Origin: Nostoc sp. FACHB-152
Lineage (GTDB): Bacteria > Cyanobacteriota > Cyanobacteriia > Cyanobacteriales > Nostocaceae
Reading direction: 5' to 3'
Length of the DNA stretch: 64,000 bases
Assembly: GCF_014697475.1 (NCBI RefSeq)
Contig: NZ_JACJRV010000002.1
Span: 123,515-187,514, forward strand
Position numbers and translations under genes: made by a program. The notes under the pieces were generated by a model. The model saw nothing but the letters and a program-made list of their open reading frames with translations. It was not told the DNA's origin and did no database searches. Every line of letters starts with the position of its first letter. Positions within the stretch are counted from its first letter, which is position 1. Below are positions 43,692-53,539 of the stretch, one piece after another.

Positions 43692-44597
43692 TTGGCAACT
43701 GAACCAGAAAATACAACACAACTTAATCATTTCACACCTTATTACACGCAAAATTACGGCTCAATTTATTTAGGTGATAGTCTGCAACTAATTAAATTTT
43801 TGCCAGAAAGCAGCGTTAACTTAATTTTGACATCACCACCATTTGCTTTGATACGCAAAAAAAAATATGGCAATGAAAGTGCAGAAAAATATATCGAGTG
43901 GTTTCTGCCTTTTGCTTGTGAATTTAAAAGGGTTCTTACAGATAACGGCTCATTTATTTTAGATTTAGGTGGTGCTTATCTTCCTGGTAATCCTGTACGG
44001 AGTATTTATCAATACGAATTACTGGTGAGATTATGTAAGGAAGTCGGCTTTTTTTTGGCGCAAGAATTTTATCACTACAACCCAGCACGACTACCTACCC
44101 CGGCTGAGTGGGTGACAATTAGGCGAGTTAGGGTCAAAGATGCAGTTAATGTGGTTTGGTGGTTGTCTAAAACGCCAAATCCCAAAGCGGATAATAGAAA
44201 AGTCTTAAAGCCTTATAGCCAAAGTATGCAGCGATTACTCAAAGTTGGTTATAAAGCTAAAATGCGTCCTAGTGGACATGAAATCTCTGATAAATTTCAA
44301 AAAGATAATCAGGGTGCAATTCCACCGAATTTACTAGAAATTCCCAACACAGAATCAAATAGTGCTTATTTACGTCGCTGTAAAGCTTTAGGAATTCACC
44401 CCCATCCGGCGCGTTTCCCTCAGGGGTTTGCTGAATTTTTTATCAAATTCCTAACTGATGAAGGTGATCTGGTTTTAGATCCATTTGCTGGTTCAAACAC
44501 AACTGGTTTTGTTGCTGAGACTTTACATCGCCAATGGATTTCTTTTGAAATTAATCAGGATTATGTTGCGGGGAGTCGTTGTCGGTTTGTTGAGTAG
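43692..44597 (+). CDS. Solitary DNA methyltransferase (beta-class, probably N4-cytosine)
   Basis: A 301-residue methyltransferase of the beta arrangement: catalytic motif IV T-S-P-P-F near residue 48 precedes the SAM motif I D-P-F-A-G-S-N-T-T-G near residue 263. T/S-P-P-F rather than D-P-P-Y suggests N4-cytosine methylation, as in the GGCC-specific cyanobacterial enzymes of the DmtB/M.Ssp6803II group, but specificity is not readable here. No restriction endonuclease is adjacent, so it looks like an orphan regulatory methylase. The start is TTG. Confidence 0.78.
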   Translation: MATEPENTTQLNHFTPYYTQNYGSIYLGDSLQLIKFLPESSVNLILTSPPFALIRKKKYGNESAEKYIEWFLPFACEFKRVLTDNGSFILDLGGAYLPGNPVRSIYQYELLVRLCKEVGFFLAQEFYHYNPARLPTPAEWVTIRRVRVKDAVNVVWWLSKTPNPKADNRKVLKPYSQSMQRLLKVGYKAKMRPSGHEISDKFQKDNQGAIPPNLLEIPNTESNSAYLRRCKALGIHPHPARFPQGFAEFFIKFLTDEGDLVLDPFAGSNTTGFVAETLHRQWISFEINQDYVAGSRCRFVE

Positions 44598-44642
44598 CCA
44601 AATCTAATTGAGAGTTTAAAGTAAAAACTGAGGAATTTTTAC

Positions 44643-44837
44643 TTAAATCTCTCCATCCACTTGCATCTTATGAACCTGATCTGCCAAGTCTTGACGATTT
44701 TCATCGTCAAGCTTATCAATCGCTAACATCCCCATGAGGATGACTTCTTTGAGAGTTAAACGAGTTGAATGTGCCTGTTTTTGCACAATCTCCTTAATAA
44801 TCGGACTAACACCGATCGCTGTACTTGCTCTAGCCAC
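44643..44837 (-). CDS. Small hypothetical protein
   Basis: A 64-residue protein, M-A-R-A-S-T-A-I-G-V, mostly helical, with an acidic C-terminal half (D-K-L-D-D-E-N-R-Q-D-L-A-D-Q-V). It resembles small ribbon-helix-helix-like or chaperone-like cyanobacterial proteins but I cannot assign it. It is convergent with the methyltransferase, 45 bp apart. Confidence 0.5.
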   Translation of the reverse strand: MARASTAIGVSPIIKEIVQKQAHSTRLTLKEVILMGMLAIDKLDDENRQDLADQVHKMQVDGEI

Positions 44838-45582
44838 AAAACAAATTTAAATCATTCAAGACACCGCCTAAATCTTAGCATTTCCCTCTAAGTTCTTGTA
44901 GATAACTTATATTCAATTTAATTTCTCAAAAGAGGGTATATGCATACTTAAACACAAGTAATTTTACTTAAATAACTTTGCTCGTTGTTGTTAGTTATTT
45001 TTGCAGTGTCCGTATTTAGTTAGCAAATCCGCAAGCGTGCTTGGAGATACATTTTTAACACAGTAATAAAATAGAGATCGCGTGTAAGCCTTGACATGAA
45101 TTTGAATTATTCACTTTACATCAATAACAAACTTAGAGAAAATACTTTAGTCAAATAGTAGTCCTCATACCCGTAGAATAAACAAAAATCAAGTATTATT
45201 CTATACTTAAGTATAAATTTAACTAAGTTCCGTAAATATATTGAGTACTTAAGTCAAAATGTAAAGTATATGTAAATAGCAAAATTAGGAGCAATACAAT
45301 TACGTTAACCAAAAAACTTTGAGTTTTTATAGCTTGGTGTGACTTTAAATTTGCACAAGTCAATAGTTCACATACTCTCATGAGTGCTTGATCAAATTTA
45401 TCTCCATAGCTGAGAATGTCCTTTTTTGAGAAAAAGCTTCTTTAAAGAGATTTTAAAATCGCAATATAATCTTGATAAAATACTTTACATTACTACAAAA
45501 TTTACATAAAAATCATAGTTTAACTACAAAATTTGATCCTGAACACAGGTAACTAATGCTGTCATAAGGAAAAGTACTAAGT
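44838..45582. other. AT-rich region upstream of the SGNH hydrolase gene
   Basis: A 745-bp gap with no convincing ORF on either strand and no tRNA. It is notably AT-rich with several ACTTAAGT-like palindromic hexamers near 44960-45260. It would hold the promoter of the SGNH gene. Confidence 0.45.
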
Positions 45583-46761
45583 ATGAGGAAATATAAAGCG
45601 ATGAGGAACAATTATCTGTTGACAGCCAGCTTGTTAACAGGATTGGTAATACCAGCATCGGCTCTTACACATCTGTCGAATATTCTGGCAGTAAGTTCTA
45701 GTTCCCTGTGGCATTCACAAAATAATTCATTTTCAACGGCACAAATTAAAAACTCTCCTAATATAAATAAATCCTCATCAGAATTTAGTTATCAATCTCT
45801 ATCAGCTTTAAAAGCGCAATCAAAATTTGACTTAAGTGTTAATATCTCATCATCCCAATTTAGTGGTCAAGTTTTACAACTTGTACAAAATGTACAGTCA
45901 AGAATTGATGAAAAAAATATTCTTGATTCTAATGAATCATTGCCAGAAAATATTGAGCAAGGTTTTTTAGTACCAAGCCAATCATTATTTGAGCGTAGCC
46001 TTCAAACACCGAGTTTACCACTGATATCAGGTAATCAACTTTATTACCAAAGACTAGCGGCTTTAAAAACAGGTCAAATTTATACACGTATATATAATGA
46101 TTCGCAATCGGCTTCGGAGTTAAGTAAAAAAAACCAGCTAACTTATGAAGATTGGAAAAATTTATTAGCTTTAGAAGCAAAAGCCGTTACTAAAGGACAA
46201 GGCCATAACTATTTGAGCATTATGGTTGGCGATTCTTTAAGTATGTGGTTTCCCCCAGAAAAACTTCCTAGTGGCAAACTCTGGCTCAATCAAGGTATAT
46301 CAGGTGATACTTCTGGTGGAATTTTAAAAAGATTAAAAGCATTTTCAGCAACAAAACCAGAAGTTATTTATGTGATGGCGGGAATTAACGATTTACGCAA
46401 AGGGATAGATGATGAAATTATTTTGCGTAATCATCGCCAAATTATTCGCTACTTAAGGCAGGCTCACCCAAATACTCAGATATTTGTACAATCAATTTTA
46501 CCAACACGCTTAACAAAAATTTCTAATAGTCGGATTCGTCAAATTAATTCACAACTGGCTGTGATTGCTCAACGAGAGGGAGCTAATTATTTAAATATTC
46601 ACGGTTGGTTTACCGATTCTGAAGGTAATTTACGTCTAGAGTTAACGACAGATGGACTGCATTTATCGCACGAGGGTTATGATGTTTGGCGCTCGGCTCT
46701 TGAACAAGTGGAGTTTAAGGCTACTCAGCGTGAAAATGAAAGATTGCGATCGCAATATTAA
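45583..46761 (+). CDS. Secreted SGNH/GDSL hydrolase
   Basis: A 392-residue protein with an N-terminal hydrophobic signal (about 10-35) and a Ser/Asn-rich spacer (about 40-200). The SGNH domain then follows: block I G-D-S-L near 215, block II G-I-S-G-D-T near 238, block III G-I-N-D-L near 268, and block V D-G-L-H-L-S near 362, giving the Ser and Asp/His of the triad. Likely an esterase or lipase-type enzyme exported to the envelope. The next gene starts 5 bp downstream, so they form an operon. Confidence 0.82.
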   Translation: MRKYKAMRNNYLLTASLLTGLVIPASALTHLSNILAVSSSSLWHSQNNSFSTAQIKNSPNINKSSSEFSYQSLSALKAQSKFDLSVNISSSQFSGQVLQLVQNVQSRIDEKNILDSNESLPENIEQGFLVPSQSLFERSLQTPSLPLISGNQLYYQRLAALKTGQIYTRIYNDSQSASELSKKNQLTYEDWKNLLALEAKAVTKGQGHNYLSIMVGDSLSMWFPPEKLPSGKLWLNQGISGDTSGGILKRLKAFSATKPEVIYVMAGINDLRKGIDDEIILRNHRQIIRYLRQAHPNTQIFVQSILPTRLTKISNSRIRQINSQLAVIAQREGANYLNIHGWFTDSEGNLRLELTTDGLHLSHEGYDVWRSALEQVEFKATQRENERLRSQY

Positions 46762-46766
46762 AATTT

Positions 46767-47129
46767 ATGATAGTTAATGATAGAGATTCTATAGCCATCC
46801 GAACTGTCATTGAAAGTCAATTAGCCGCCTTTCAACAAGATGATGCTGAAGCAGCTTTTGCTTTTGCTAGTCCAGCAATTCAAGAACAGTTTCAAAGTGC
46901 AGAAAATTTTCTGCGGATGGTAATGCTGAATTACCCAGCAGTTTACCGTCCTCGTTCAGTCTTTTTTGAAAAAATTACCACTGTCCAAGACAATATCACT
47001 CAGCCTGTGTTACTTCTGAGTCCTCATGGCGTGCCGTTGAGGGCATTATATTTTATGGAAAAACAACCCGATGATACTTGGAGAATCAACGGCTGTATTT
47101 TAGTGTCGGTAGAAGCGGAAATTATTTAA
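46767..47129 (+). CDS. DUF4864 domain-containing protein
   Basis: A 120-residue protein with the DUF4864 plan (I-E-S-Q-L-A-A-F-Q-Q-D-D-A-E-A-A-F near 14-30, then A-F-A-S-P-A-I-Q-E-Q-F, and C-terminal W-R-I-N-G-C). The fold is expected to resemble the NTF2/SnoaL-like alpha+beta barrel, but function is unknown. It follows the SGNH hydrolase by 5 bp. It is convergent with larE, 50 bp away. Confidence 0.75.
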   Translation: MIVNDRDSIAIRTVIESQLAAFQQDDAEAAFAFASPAIQEQFQSAENFLRMVMLNYPAVYRPRSVFFEKITTVQDNITQPVLLLSPHGVPLRALYFMEKQPDDTWRINGCILVSVEAEII

Positions 47130-47179
47130 TGTCAGTAAACAGTAATCAGTTAAATATCGAAAGTGTTGGTAAGTTAAAT

Positions 47180-48007
47180 CTAATTTGTAACTTTTAAATT
47201 CTGGTGTAACACTTGATTTAATTTGCCGCTACGATAACCTTCTAAGTCGAGGGTGACGTAAATGAATCCAAATTCTTGGAATGCGGAAACTACGGAGGGT
47301 AAATCAACTGACACAACAAAATCTTTAACTTTTTCTGGTGCTAGTTCAATACGTGCTGTATCACCTTCAGAACGCACACGCAAGTTATCCCATCCGAGTT
47401 TTCGCAGATAAATTTCGGCTCTACCGACTCTTTGTAACTTAGCTATAGTAATTTCTTCACCGTAAGGAAAGCGGGAACTTAAACAAGGTTGAGCAGGTTT
47501 ATCCCACCAAGGTAAGCCAAGCTGTTGGGAAAGTTGACGGACTTCTAATTTTGATACACCAACTTCTGCTAAAGGCGATCGCGCGCCTCGTTCTTTGGCG
47601 GCTTGAATTCCTGGGCGGTAATCGTGCAAATCATCAGCGTTTACCCCATCAACTACGTAGGGGTAGCCTAACTGGGTAGCTAATGGTTTGAGAGTGTCAT
47701 GTAATTCGCTTTTGCAAAAATAACAACGGTTGACAGGGTTAGATGTGTAATTAGGATTTTCCATCTCGTAGGTTTGAACGATTTGATGGGGAATCCCAAT
47801 AGTTGCGGCTTGAATTTTTGCGTCTTCTAACTCTTCTGGTAACAACGAAGGAGAAACAGCTGTCACCGCCATTGCGCGATCGCCCAGCACATCATAAGCA
47901 ATTTTGGCAACTAAAGTACTATCAACACCCCCAGAGTAAGCAATTAACGCGCGTTCCATTTCGCTAAATAAGGCTTTTAATTGCTCAAGTTTTTCTATTA
48001 ACGTCAT
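47180..48007 (-). CDS. larE: ATP-dependent sulfur transferase LarE
   Basis: PP-loop ATPase that makes the thiocarboxylate groups of the nickel-pincer cofactor (LarE step). The PP-loop S-G-G-V-D-S-T is at residues 25-31. Three Cys stand out: two in C-Y-F-C (near 108-111) and one in Q-P-C-L-S-S-R (near 176). A C-x-x-C plus a third Cys is the pattern of the cluster-binding, non-sacrificial LarE type. No larB, larC or lactate racemase gene is nearby, so its partner is encoded elsewhere or the substrate differs. Confidence 0.9.
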   Translation of the reverse strand: MTLIEKLEQLKALFSEMERALIAYSGGVDSTLVAKIAYDVLGDRAMAVTAVSPSLLPEELEDAKIQAATIGIPHQIVQTYEMENPNYTSNPVNRCYFCKSELHDTLKPLATQLGYPYVVDGVNADDLHDYRPGIQAAKERGARSPLAEVGVSKLEVRQLSQQLGLPWWDKPAQPCLSSRFPYGEEITIAKLQRVGRAEIYLRKLGWDNLRVRSEGDTARIELAPEKVKDFVVSVDLPSVVSAFQEFGFIYVTLDLEGYRSGKLNQVLHQNLKVTN

Positions 48008-48079
48008 TTCCCCAATCCTGGCTAAAGCTTTACAGTTCCTAATACATTTAATTTTAGAGCTATAGCCGAAACCAGTGTT

Positions 48080-49882
48080 TTAGCTGCTTGTAGTTTTATC
48101 TTGTTGCGGTAATTTAATATACTTACCTACCAGATTGGCTAACAGTGGCAAGTCAAGAGGTTTAGAGATATATTCATTTGCGCCTGATGCTAAACAAGTT
48201 TCGCGATCGCCTTTCATCGCCATTGCGGTTTGGGCAATTATCGGAATCATTTGATATTCAGGCTGCTGACGGATTTGCTGTACTAGCTTCAGTCCGTTTT
48301 CATCTGGTAACTTAATATCTATTAAAATTAGCCCTGGTTTTTTCTGTGAGAGTGCTTCCCACATTTGGCTAGCGTTTTTAATCCAAGTTACGTGATAACC
48401 AAACCTTTCAAGATACGTTTGCATCAACTTGCCATTAGGTAAGTCATCTTCCACCAACAAAATGCTTGAGTTACAGCTAGAGGTAATAGGTAGATGAGAT
48501 GAAGGCGTAATATCTCTGGTAGAATCTCCCTCAATTCCCTCCACTTCTGTTACTTGTTTCACAGGCAAAATCAGACTAAACCGCGAACCACAGTTAGCTT
48601 CGGATTCTACTGTTACGGAACCACCGTGCATTTCAGCAAGTTTGCGAGTCACAACCAAACCCAAGCCTGTACCTTCTTCACGAGTAGTTACAGAGTTAGC
48701 AATCTGAACATAAGGTTTAAAAATTTGAGTTTGGTCTGCTTGAGAAATACCAATCCCCGTATCCCAAACTGTGAAACGTAAAAATGTACCTTGAACTAAA
48801 ACTTGTAAGCCAACAGAACCACTTGGAGTAAATTTGACGGCATTAAATAGCAAATTTAATAACATCTGCTTGAGCCGTAAAGGATCAGCAACGAGAGTTT
48901 TAACTGTAGGATCTAGTTCTAAACACAATTTCAAACCTTTGTTAGCAGCTTTCTCTTTGATTAAAGCTAAAACATTACGGCACAGTTCTGGTACATCCAC
49001 TTCTTCATACTGCACTTCTAACTGATTAGCCTCAATTTTAGAGAGGTCTAAAATGTCATTGATTAGTGCTAAAAGGTGTTTACCGCTAGATTGAATAATA
49101 TTTAAATATTCTTGATGGCGTTCTCTGCTTGGGTCATAACCTTGAGCTAACAGCAGATGGGTAAAGCCGATAATCGAACTCAGAGGCGTGCGAATTTCGT
49201 GACTGGTGTTTGCCAGAAATTGGTTTTTGAGTTGATTCGTTCTTTGTAGTTCTTGATTAGAGCTACCTAAATATTGAGACTGCTGGTGCCAAGATTTGAT
49301 TTGTTCAAGTCGTACTAAAGCCTCAACACAATATTGAGCCACCCTGGTCAATAATTCTGATTTTAGTTGGAGTTGAGATGCTGTGAGAATTTCCCTAGAA
49401 GCATTACCAATAATTAGCCAGCCAATAGTGTCAGAATCACTAGCTAAAGGCCAGACACTCGGCATTTCTTGATTTGCTAACTGTTGTAAATCTTCGATTT
49501 TGATTGTGTCTGCTAATTTCAACCGCAGCTTTTTGCCTTTTTTAGGCATGATTTCTATGGCTGGAGATGGTGAAGCAGAAATGTAACAAACTTTAGCAAA
49601 TGTTGATGTTGGTTGAGCTAAGGCGATCGCTACTCTACTATTGTTCAAAGCAACATCGAGTTCGTTGACCACAGTTTGAAAAATTTCTGCTTCTATAACT
49701 TCTACCTGTAAGGTACTAGCCCCAGCAGAAAGGAGATAATCATGCAGGCGATTTTGCAGCTTGTTCAAGCTGCGCTCCAACCACAACTCAGCACGGAGTT
49801 GTTGAATTGTTGCCAACAGTGTTGGCGTTGTATCTACCTGGGAGTTTCGTTCTGGTAAGCTTGAATACTGCTGCATGGTCAA
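48080..49882 (-). CDS. Hybrid histidine kinase with C-terminal receiver
   Basis: A 600-residue cytoplasmic hybrid kinase. An N-terminal GAF-like domain (about 45-200) with no membrane segment leads to the HisKA helix (F-L-A-N-T-S-H-E-I-R-T-P-L, phospho-His near 229), a HATPase with N box N-L-L-F-N-A-V-K-F-T and G boxes D-T-G-I-G-I and G-T-G-L-G-L, and then a receiver from about 470 with Asp in L-I-D-I-K-L-P and Lys in S-K-P-L. The input signal is unknown. It lies 187 bp from the divergent natD gene; no separate response regulator is adjacent. Confidence 0.85.
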   Translation of the reverse strand: MTMQQYSSLPERNSQVDTTPTLLATIQQLRAELWLERSLNKLQNRLHDYLLSAGASTLQVEVIEAEIFQTVVNELDVALNNSRVAIALAQPTSTFAKVCYISASPSPAIEIMPKKGKKLRLKLADTIKIEDLQQLANQEMPSVWPLASDSDTIGWLIIGNASREILTASQLQLKSELLTRVAQYCVEALVRLEQIKSWHQQSQYLGSSNQELQRTNQLKNQFLANTSHEIRTPLSSIIGFTHLLLAQGYDPSRERHQEYLNIIQSSGKHLLALINDILDLSKIEANQLEVQYEEVDVPELCRNVLALIKEKAANKGLKLCLELDPTVKTLVADPLRLKQMLLNLLFNAVKFTPSGSVGLQVLVQGTFLRFTVWDTGIGISQADQTQIFKPYVQIANSVTTREEGTGLGLVVTRKLAEMHGGSVTVESEANCGSRFSLILPVKQVTEVEGIEGDSTRDITPSSHLPITSSCNSSILLVEDDLPNGKLMQTYLERFGYHVTWIKNASQMWEALSQKKPGLILIDIKLPDENGLKLVQQIRQQPEYQMIPIIAQTAMAMKGDRETCLASGANEYISKPLDLPLLANLVGKYIKLPQQDKTTSS

Positions 49883-50068
49883 CTAGACCGCTCTGAACAA
49901 ATGTAGTCTTATGCAAAAATGCGAACAAGATTCTATGTATATTAGCTCACAAATCTTTTTTGTTGATAAATCATAACTTTTACTATTAATGGTAAACGAC
50001 GTAACAATATTTTTCGACAAAGACACCCAGCTTAAACCTTTTTAAAGTAACTTATTTAGTTAAAACTC

Positions 50069-50935
50069 ATGGATACACAGCTTATACAACTGATTGTCAA
50101 TGGCATTGCTTTGGGGAGTATTATTGCTCTTGCTGCTGTAGGACTGACCCTAACCTACGGGATTTTACGGTTATCTAATTTCGCTCATGGTGATTTCCTC
50201 ACCTTGGGAGCTTATTTGACTTTCTTGATAAATACTGGCGGCGTAAATATTTGGCTATCGATGATTTTGGCAACGGTAGGCACAGTAGCGGCGATGCTGT
50301 TATCAGAAAAGTTGTTGTGGTCAAAAATGCGATTGATTCGCGCTACTTCGACAACACTGATTATTATTTCGATTGGTCTAGCCTTATTCTTACGCAATGG
50401 TATTATTTTGATTTGGGGAGGCAAAAACCAAAATTACAATCTTCCTGTAACTTCTGCTTGGGAATTTTTTGGTGTAAGAATCCCGCAAAATCAATTGTTA
50501 GTGTTAGGTCTAGCAGTATTAGCCATTGTAGGTTTGCATTACCTCCTGCAAAACACAAAAATTGGTAAAGCGATGCGAGCCGTGGCAGATGATTTAGATT
50601 TAGCCAGAGTTTCCGGTATCAATGTTGAGCAAGTGATCCTTTGGACTTGGGTGATTGCTGGTACACTTACGTCTTTGGGTGGCAGTATGTACGGTTTAAT
50701 TACAGCAGTGCGCCCCAATATGGGATGGTTTTTAATTTTGCCCTTGTTTGCTTCTGTAATTTTAGGCGGAATCGGGAATCCCTACGGCGCGATCGCCGCA
50801 GCTTTTATCATTGGTATTGCTCAGGAAGTCAGCACTATTTGGCTAGGTTCTCAATACAAACAAGGTATTGCCCTGCTGATTATGATTTTGGTGTTGCTCA
50901 TTCGTCCCAAAGGTTTATTCAAAGGCACGATTTGA
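50069..50935 (+). CDS. natD: NatD-like (LivH-type) amino acid ABC permease
   Basis: A 288-residue membrane subunit of a hydrophobic amino acid ABC importer. The order matches LivH: N-terminal G-I-A-L-G-S-I-I-A-L-A-A-V-G-L-T-L-T-Y-G, then the permease-loop segment I-G-K-A-M-R-A-V-A-D-D near 169-179, and a final helix followed by R-P-K-G-L-F. In Anabaena NatD belongs to the N-I neutral amino acid system with NatA, B, C and E; those are not in this window, so it is a dispersed subunit. UrtB (urea) is an alternative but usually longer. It is convergent with psaX. Confidence 0.8.
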   Translation: MDTQLIQLIVNGIALGSIIALAAVGLTLTYGILRLSNFAHGDFLTLGAYLTFLINTGGVNIWLSMILATVGTVAAMLLSEKLLWSKMRLIRATSTTLIIISIGLALFLRNGIILIWGGKNQNYNLPVTSAWEFFGVRIPQNQLLVLGLAVLAIVGLHYLLQNTKIGKAMRAVADDLDLARVSGINVEQVILWTWVIAGTLTSLGGSMYGLITAVRPNMGWFLILPLFASVILGGIGNPYGAIAAAFIIGIAQEVSTIWLGSQYKQGIALLIMILVLLIRPKGLFKGTI

Positions 50936-50956
50936 GCAACACCAGTCCGCTTTTAA

Positions 50957-51094
50957 CTATTCAATCACGTGGAAATAGTAAGCGGCTACCAAGAAGTTAA
51001 CAGCTAAAAGCAACAAAGCCCAACCTGTGCGAAATGGGTAGGGGGGTTTTGCTCCACTTTGTGCAACTGGTAAGTTCGGAGTTTGATCAGCCAT
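50957..51094 (-). CDS. psaX: Photosystem I subunit PsaX
   Basis: A 45-residue single-helix protein. It has K-P-P-Y-P-F-R-T-G-W-A-L-L-L-L-A-V-N-F-L and A-A-Y-Y-F, which match PsaX of thermophilic and heterocystous cyanobacteria. PsaX sits at the periphery of the photosystem I monomer and binds one chlorophyll. It is convergent with natD (21 bp apart). It is too short for standard ORF cut-offs, and the sequence is conserved enough to be confident. Confidence 0.9.
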   Translation of the reverse strand: MADQTPNLPVAQSGAKPPYPFRTGWALLLLAVNFLVAAYYFHVIE

Positions 51095-51184
51095 TAAAAG
51101 TTCTCCTAAATGTTATGACTTTTTCAGAAATACCAAATAGCTGCACCAATTACCCACATTCGTAAGAAATATTTGTCTAGCTCA

Positions 51185-51285
51185 ACAGTAGGGGATAGGA
51201 GACAGGGGACAGGGAACAGGGTAGAGGGGCAGAGGTGCGGGGGGCAGAGGAAAGTAACTAATGACAAATGACTAATGAACAAGCA
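51185..51285. repeat. Heptad repeat tract between psaX and lipA
   Basis: Purine-rich heptads (GGGGATA, GGAGACA, GGGGACA, GGGAACA, GGGTAGA, GGGGCAG) followed by AACTAATGAC/AAATGACT copies, a clear STRR array ending at the lipA stop. Confidence 0.65.
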
Positions 51286-51287
51286 TT

Positions 51288-52211
51288 TCAGACTTCAGAC
51301 TTCTCACTTGTCTCTTCTCCTGCGTGGTAAGAACTGCGAACTAGCGGCCCGGAACGGACATGGCTGAAACCCATTTTCCATGCTAGGCTGCCCAGTTCAT
51401 CAAATTCCTTCGGAGTCCAGTATTTTTGTACTGGCAGATGTTCTAAGGAAGGGCGCATATATTGACCAATTGTTAAGCGATCGCATCCTACAGATCTTAA
51501 ATCTGCCATTGTTTGGATAACTTCTTCTACTGTTTCTCCATGTCCCAGCATTAAACCTGACTTTGTGGGAATAGTCGGGTCAATTTCTTTAACTATAGCC
51601 AAGACTCGGAGCGAGCGATCGTATTTTGCTCCCCGACGTACTCTGCTAGTTAACCTTTGTACTGTTTCAATATTGTGATTAAAACAAGCTGGCTTGGCCT
51701 TGACTATCATCTCTAGCCGTTGGCGTTGTCCGGCTTCTCCCGCACCTGCACCACCCCAAAAATCAGGAGTTAATACTTCAATCTGAGTTTCTAGATTTAA
51801 TTCCCTGATAGCTGCCATTGTTTTTACAAAATGGCCTGCACCTTGATCTGGCAAGTCATCCCGTGCTACAGAAGTCAAAACTACATAACGCAATCCTAAA
51901 AGCTGTACCGACTCGGCTACCTTTTGTGGTTCTTCTAAATCAAGAGGCATTGGTGCATGACCTTTATCCACTTGACAAAAGGCACAAGCACGGGTGCAGG
52001 TTGGCCCCATAAGTAAGAAAGTTGCCGTTTTTTGGGCGTAGCACTCTCCCCTGTTTGGGCAACGTCCCTCTTCACAGATGGTGTGAATTTGACGCTGCTT
52101 AATAATGCGTTGCACCGTAGAAATTTCGCTGGCTTTGCCAATAGAGCGACGTAACCAGCTAGGCATAGCGATAATCTCTGACTTAAATTGGGCTGGTTGT
52201 AACGGAGTCAT
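51288..52211 (-). CDS. lipA: Lipoyl synthase
   Basis: Radical-SAM enzyme that inserts two sulfurs into octanoyl-lysine to form lipoyl groups on E2 and H proteins. The auxiliary-cluster motif [12 protein letters not shown] and the radical-SAM motif C-T-R-A-C-A-F-C are both present, about 25 residues apart, and the C-terminal region [11 protein letters not shown] is the usual end. The ATG at 52211 gives 307 residues; a start 21 nt upstream is also open. Many cyanobacteria carry two lipA genes, so a paralogue may exist elsewhere. Confidence 0.93.
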   Translation of the reverse strand: MTPLQPAQFKSEIIAMPSWLRRSIGKASEISTVQRIIKQRQIHTICEEGRCPNRGECYAQKTATFLLMGPTCTRACAFCQVDKGHAPMPLDLEEPQKVAESVQLLGLRYVVLTSVARDDLPDQGAGHFVKTMAAIRELNLETQIEVLTPDFWGGAGAGEAGQRQRLEMIVKAKPACFNHNIETVQRLTSRVRRGAKYDRSLRVLAIVKEIDPTIPTKSGLMLGHGETVEEVIQTMADLRSVGCDRLTIGQYMRPSLEHLPVQKYWTPKEFDELGSLAWKMGFSHVRSGPLVRSSYHAGEETSEKSEV

Positions 52212-52455
52212 AAGTATCTCAGGAAAATCCAAAAATAGTGTTCTACATCAAGCAAGATTTAAGCCTTAAATATCACCATGACACAAATTGCTAATACTAC
52301 GGAGGTAAGTTTTATAGAACACTGGCAATAAAGCCATTTATACCGAAATATACTATCCCCCAATTCATCATAAATTTGGATATAGTAAGAGGACTTTCAA
52401 AGTCAAGTGGCGTAAGCCGTTATTCAATTTAAATTTTCTGTTAGAGTAACCAGTC

Positions 52456-53106
52456 GTGGCAAACAAAATTTTAGTTATTGATGACACTACCGTTGTTAGA
52501 GTTAAAGTTAGAGAAATGTTGCCTCCGGGCAATTTCGAGGTATTAGAAGCTAAAGACGGAGTCGAAGGGCTTAATTTTATCCGTCAAGAAAAGCTCAGTT
52601 TGATTATGTTAGATTTCTTACTACCCAAAATGAGTGGCTGGGAAGTTTTTCAACAAATTCAAGCCCACCCAGAGTTAAGAAAGATTCCCTTAGTAATCAT
52701 GTCGGGTCGCAAGGAAGAAGTGACCGAAAAAATCCCTGCACCTTTTGAATACTTTGAATTCCTGGGTAAACCATTTGATAAAAAACAATTAATTGATGCT
52801 ATTAAATTAGCAATGGCTAAAGCCAAGCTACCCCGTCCAGAACCCGCTTTGGTAGGAGCAGTTGCCGCTAAAAATATCAGTAGTACAACTACGCATACTA
52901 GTACAGAGGTGATCGCTGATCATGCTACAGTAGCCACAGTCAGTGTTGAAAAGACTGCCTCAGCAACAAAATCTGAAACTGAAGCCACTTCTTTAGCAGA
53001 AATCCAAGCATTGAATGAGAAAATAGTTAAAATGCAAGCTGAGATTGAAGGCTTGAAAAAACAGTTGGCTCAGGTAGTAACTTTTATTAAGCAGAAAGTT
53101 AAGTAG
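52456..53106 (+). CDS. Response regulator with coiled-coil C-terminus
   Basis: A receiver domain (residues 1-125; pocket I-D-D, phospho-acceptor Asp52 in L-D-F-L-L-P, conserved Lys in G-K-P-F) is joined by a Thr/Ala-rich linker (about 135-185) to a short coiled coil (about 186-214, Q-A-L-N-E-K-I-V-K-M-Q). No DNA-binding or enzymatic output exists, so it likely acts by protein contact or oligomerisation. The start is GTG. No kinase is adjacent. Confidence 0.83.
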   Translation: MANKILVIDDTTVVRVKVREMLPPGNFEVLEAKDGVEGLNFIRQEKLSLIMLDFLLPKMSGWEVFQQIQAHPELRKIPLVIMSGRKEEVTEKIPAPFEYFEFLGKPFDKKQLIDAIKLAMAKAKLPRPEPALVGAVAAKNISSTTTHTSTEVIADHATVATVSVEKTASATKSETEATSLAEIQALNEKIVKMQAEIEGLKKQLAQVVTFIKQKVK

Positions 53107-53539
53107 TATTTGCTCCTATTTTTCTTTGTGTGTATTTAATAGTTTGTTGTCAAATAATTACTCAGTCAATATTGCTTCTAAATAGTAATTTGAACTAGTA
53201 CCATCTGTAAAAAGTACAAATAGTAACTAAGTTTTTTTGTAATGTAATATAATTAGTGCTTACCAATACTAAAAAATATTACTTCTTGGATAAATTATGT
53301 ATGGAGTGCATATAATTAACCTACCTAATATTTAATGAGCCGAACTAGTATATTGGAAAGGCAAGCTTATCTTAAGTTAGTGACGGTTATTTATCTATTA
53401 GCTGATAGAGCGATAAAATGCAACTTCATACATAATTTGTATGAGTAACTTGCTTAAATTAGTTTATGTTTGCTCCTCATAGCATTCGACAATTAAATAG
53501 AAAATACTTTAGTTTATAGATATTCCAGTCAAAATACAG

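Noticed and set aside
51185-51285. Possible CRISPR-like array
   Set aside because: The repeats are 7 bp and contiguous with no unique spacers; they are STRR heptads, not CRISPR.
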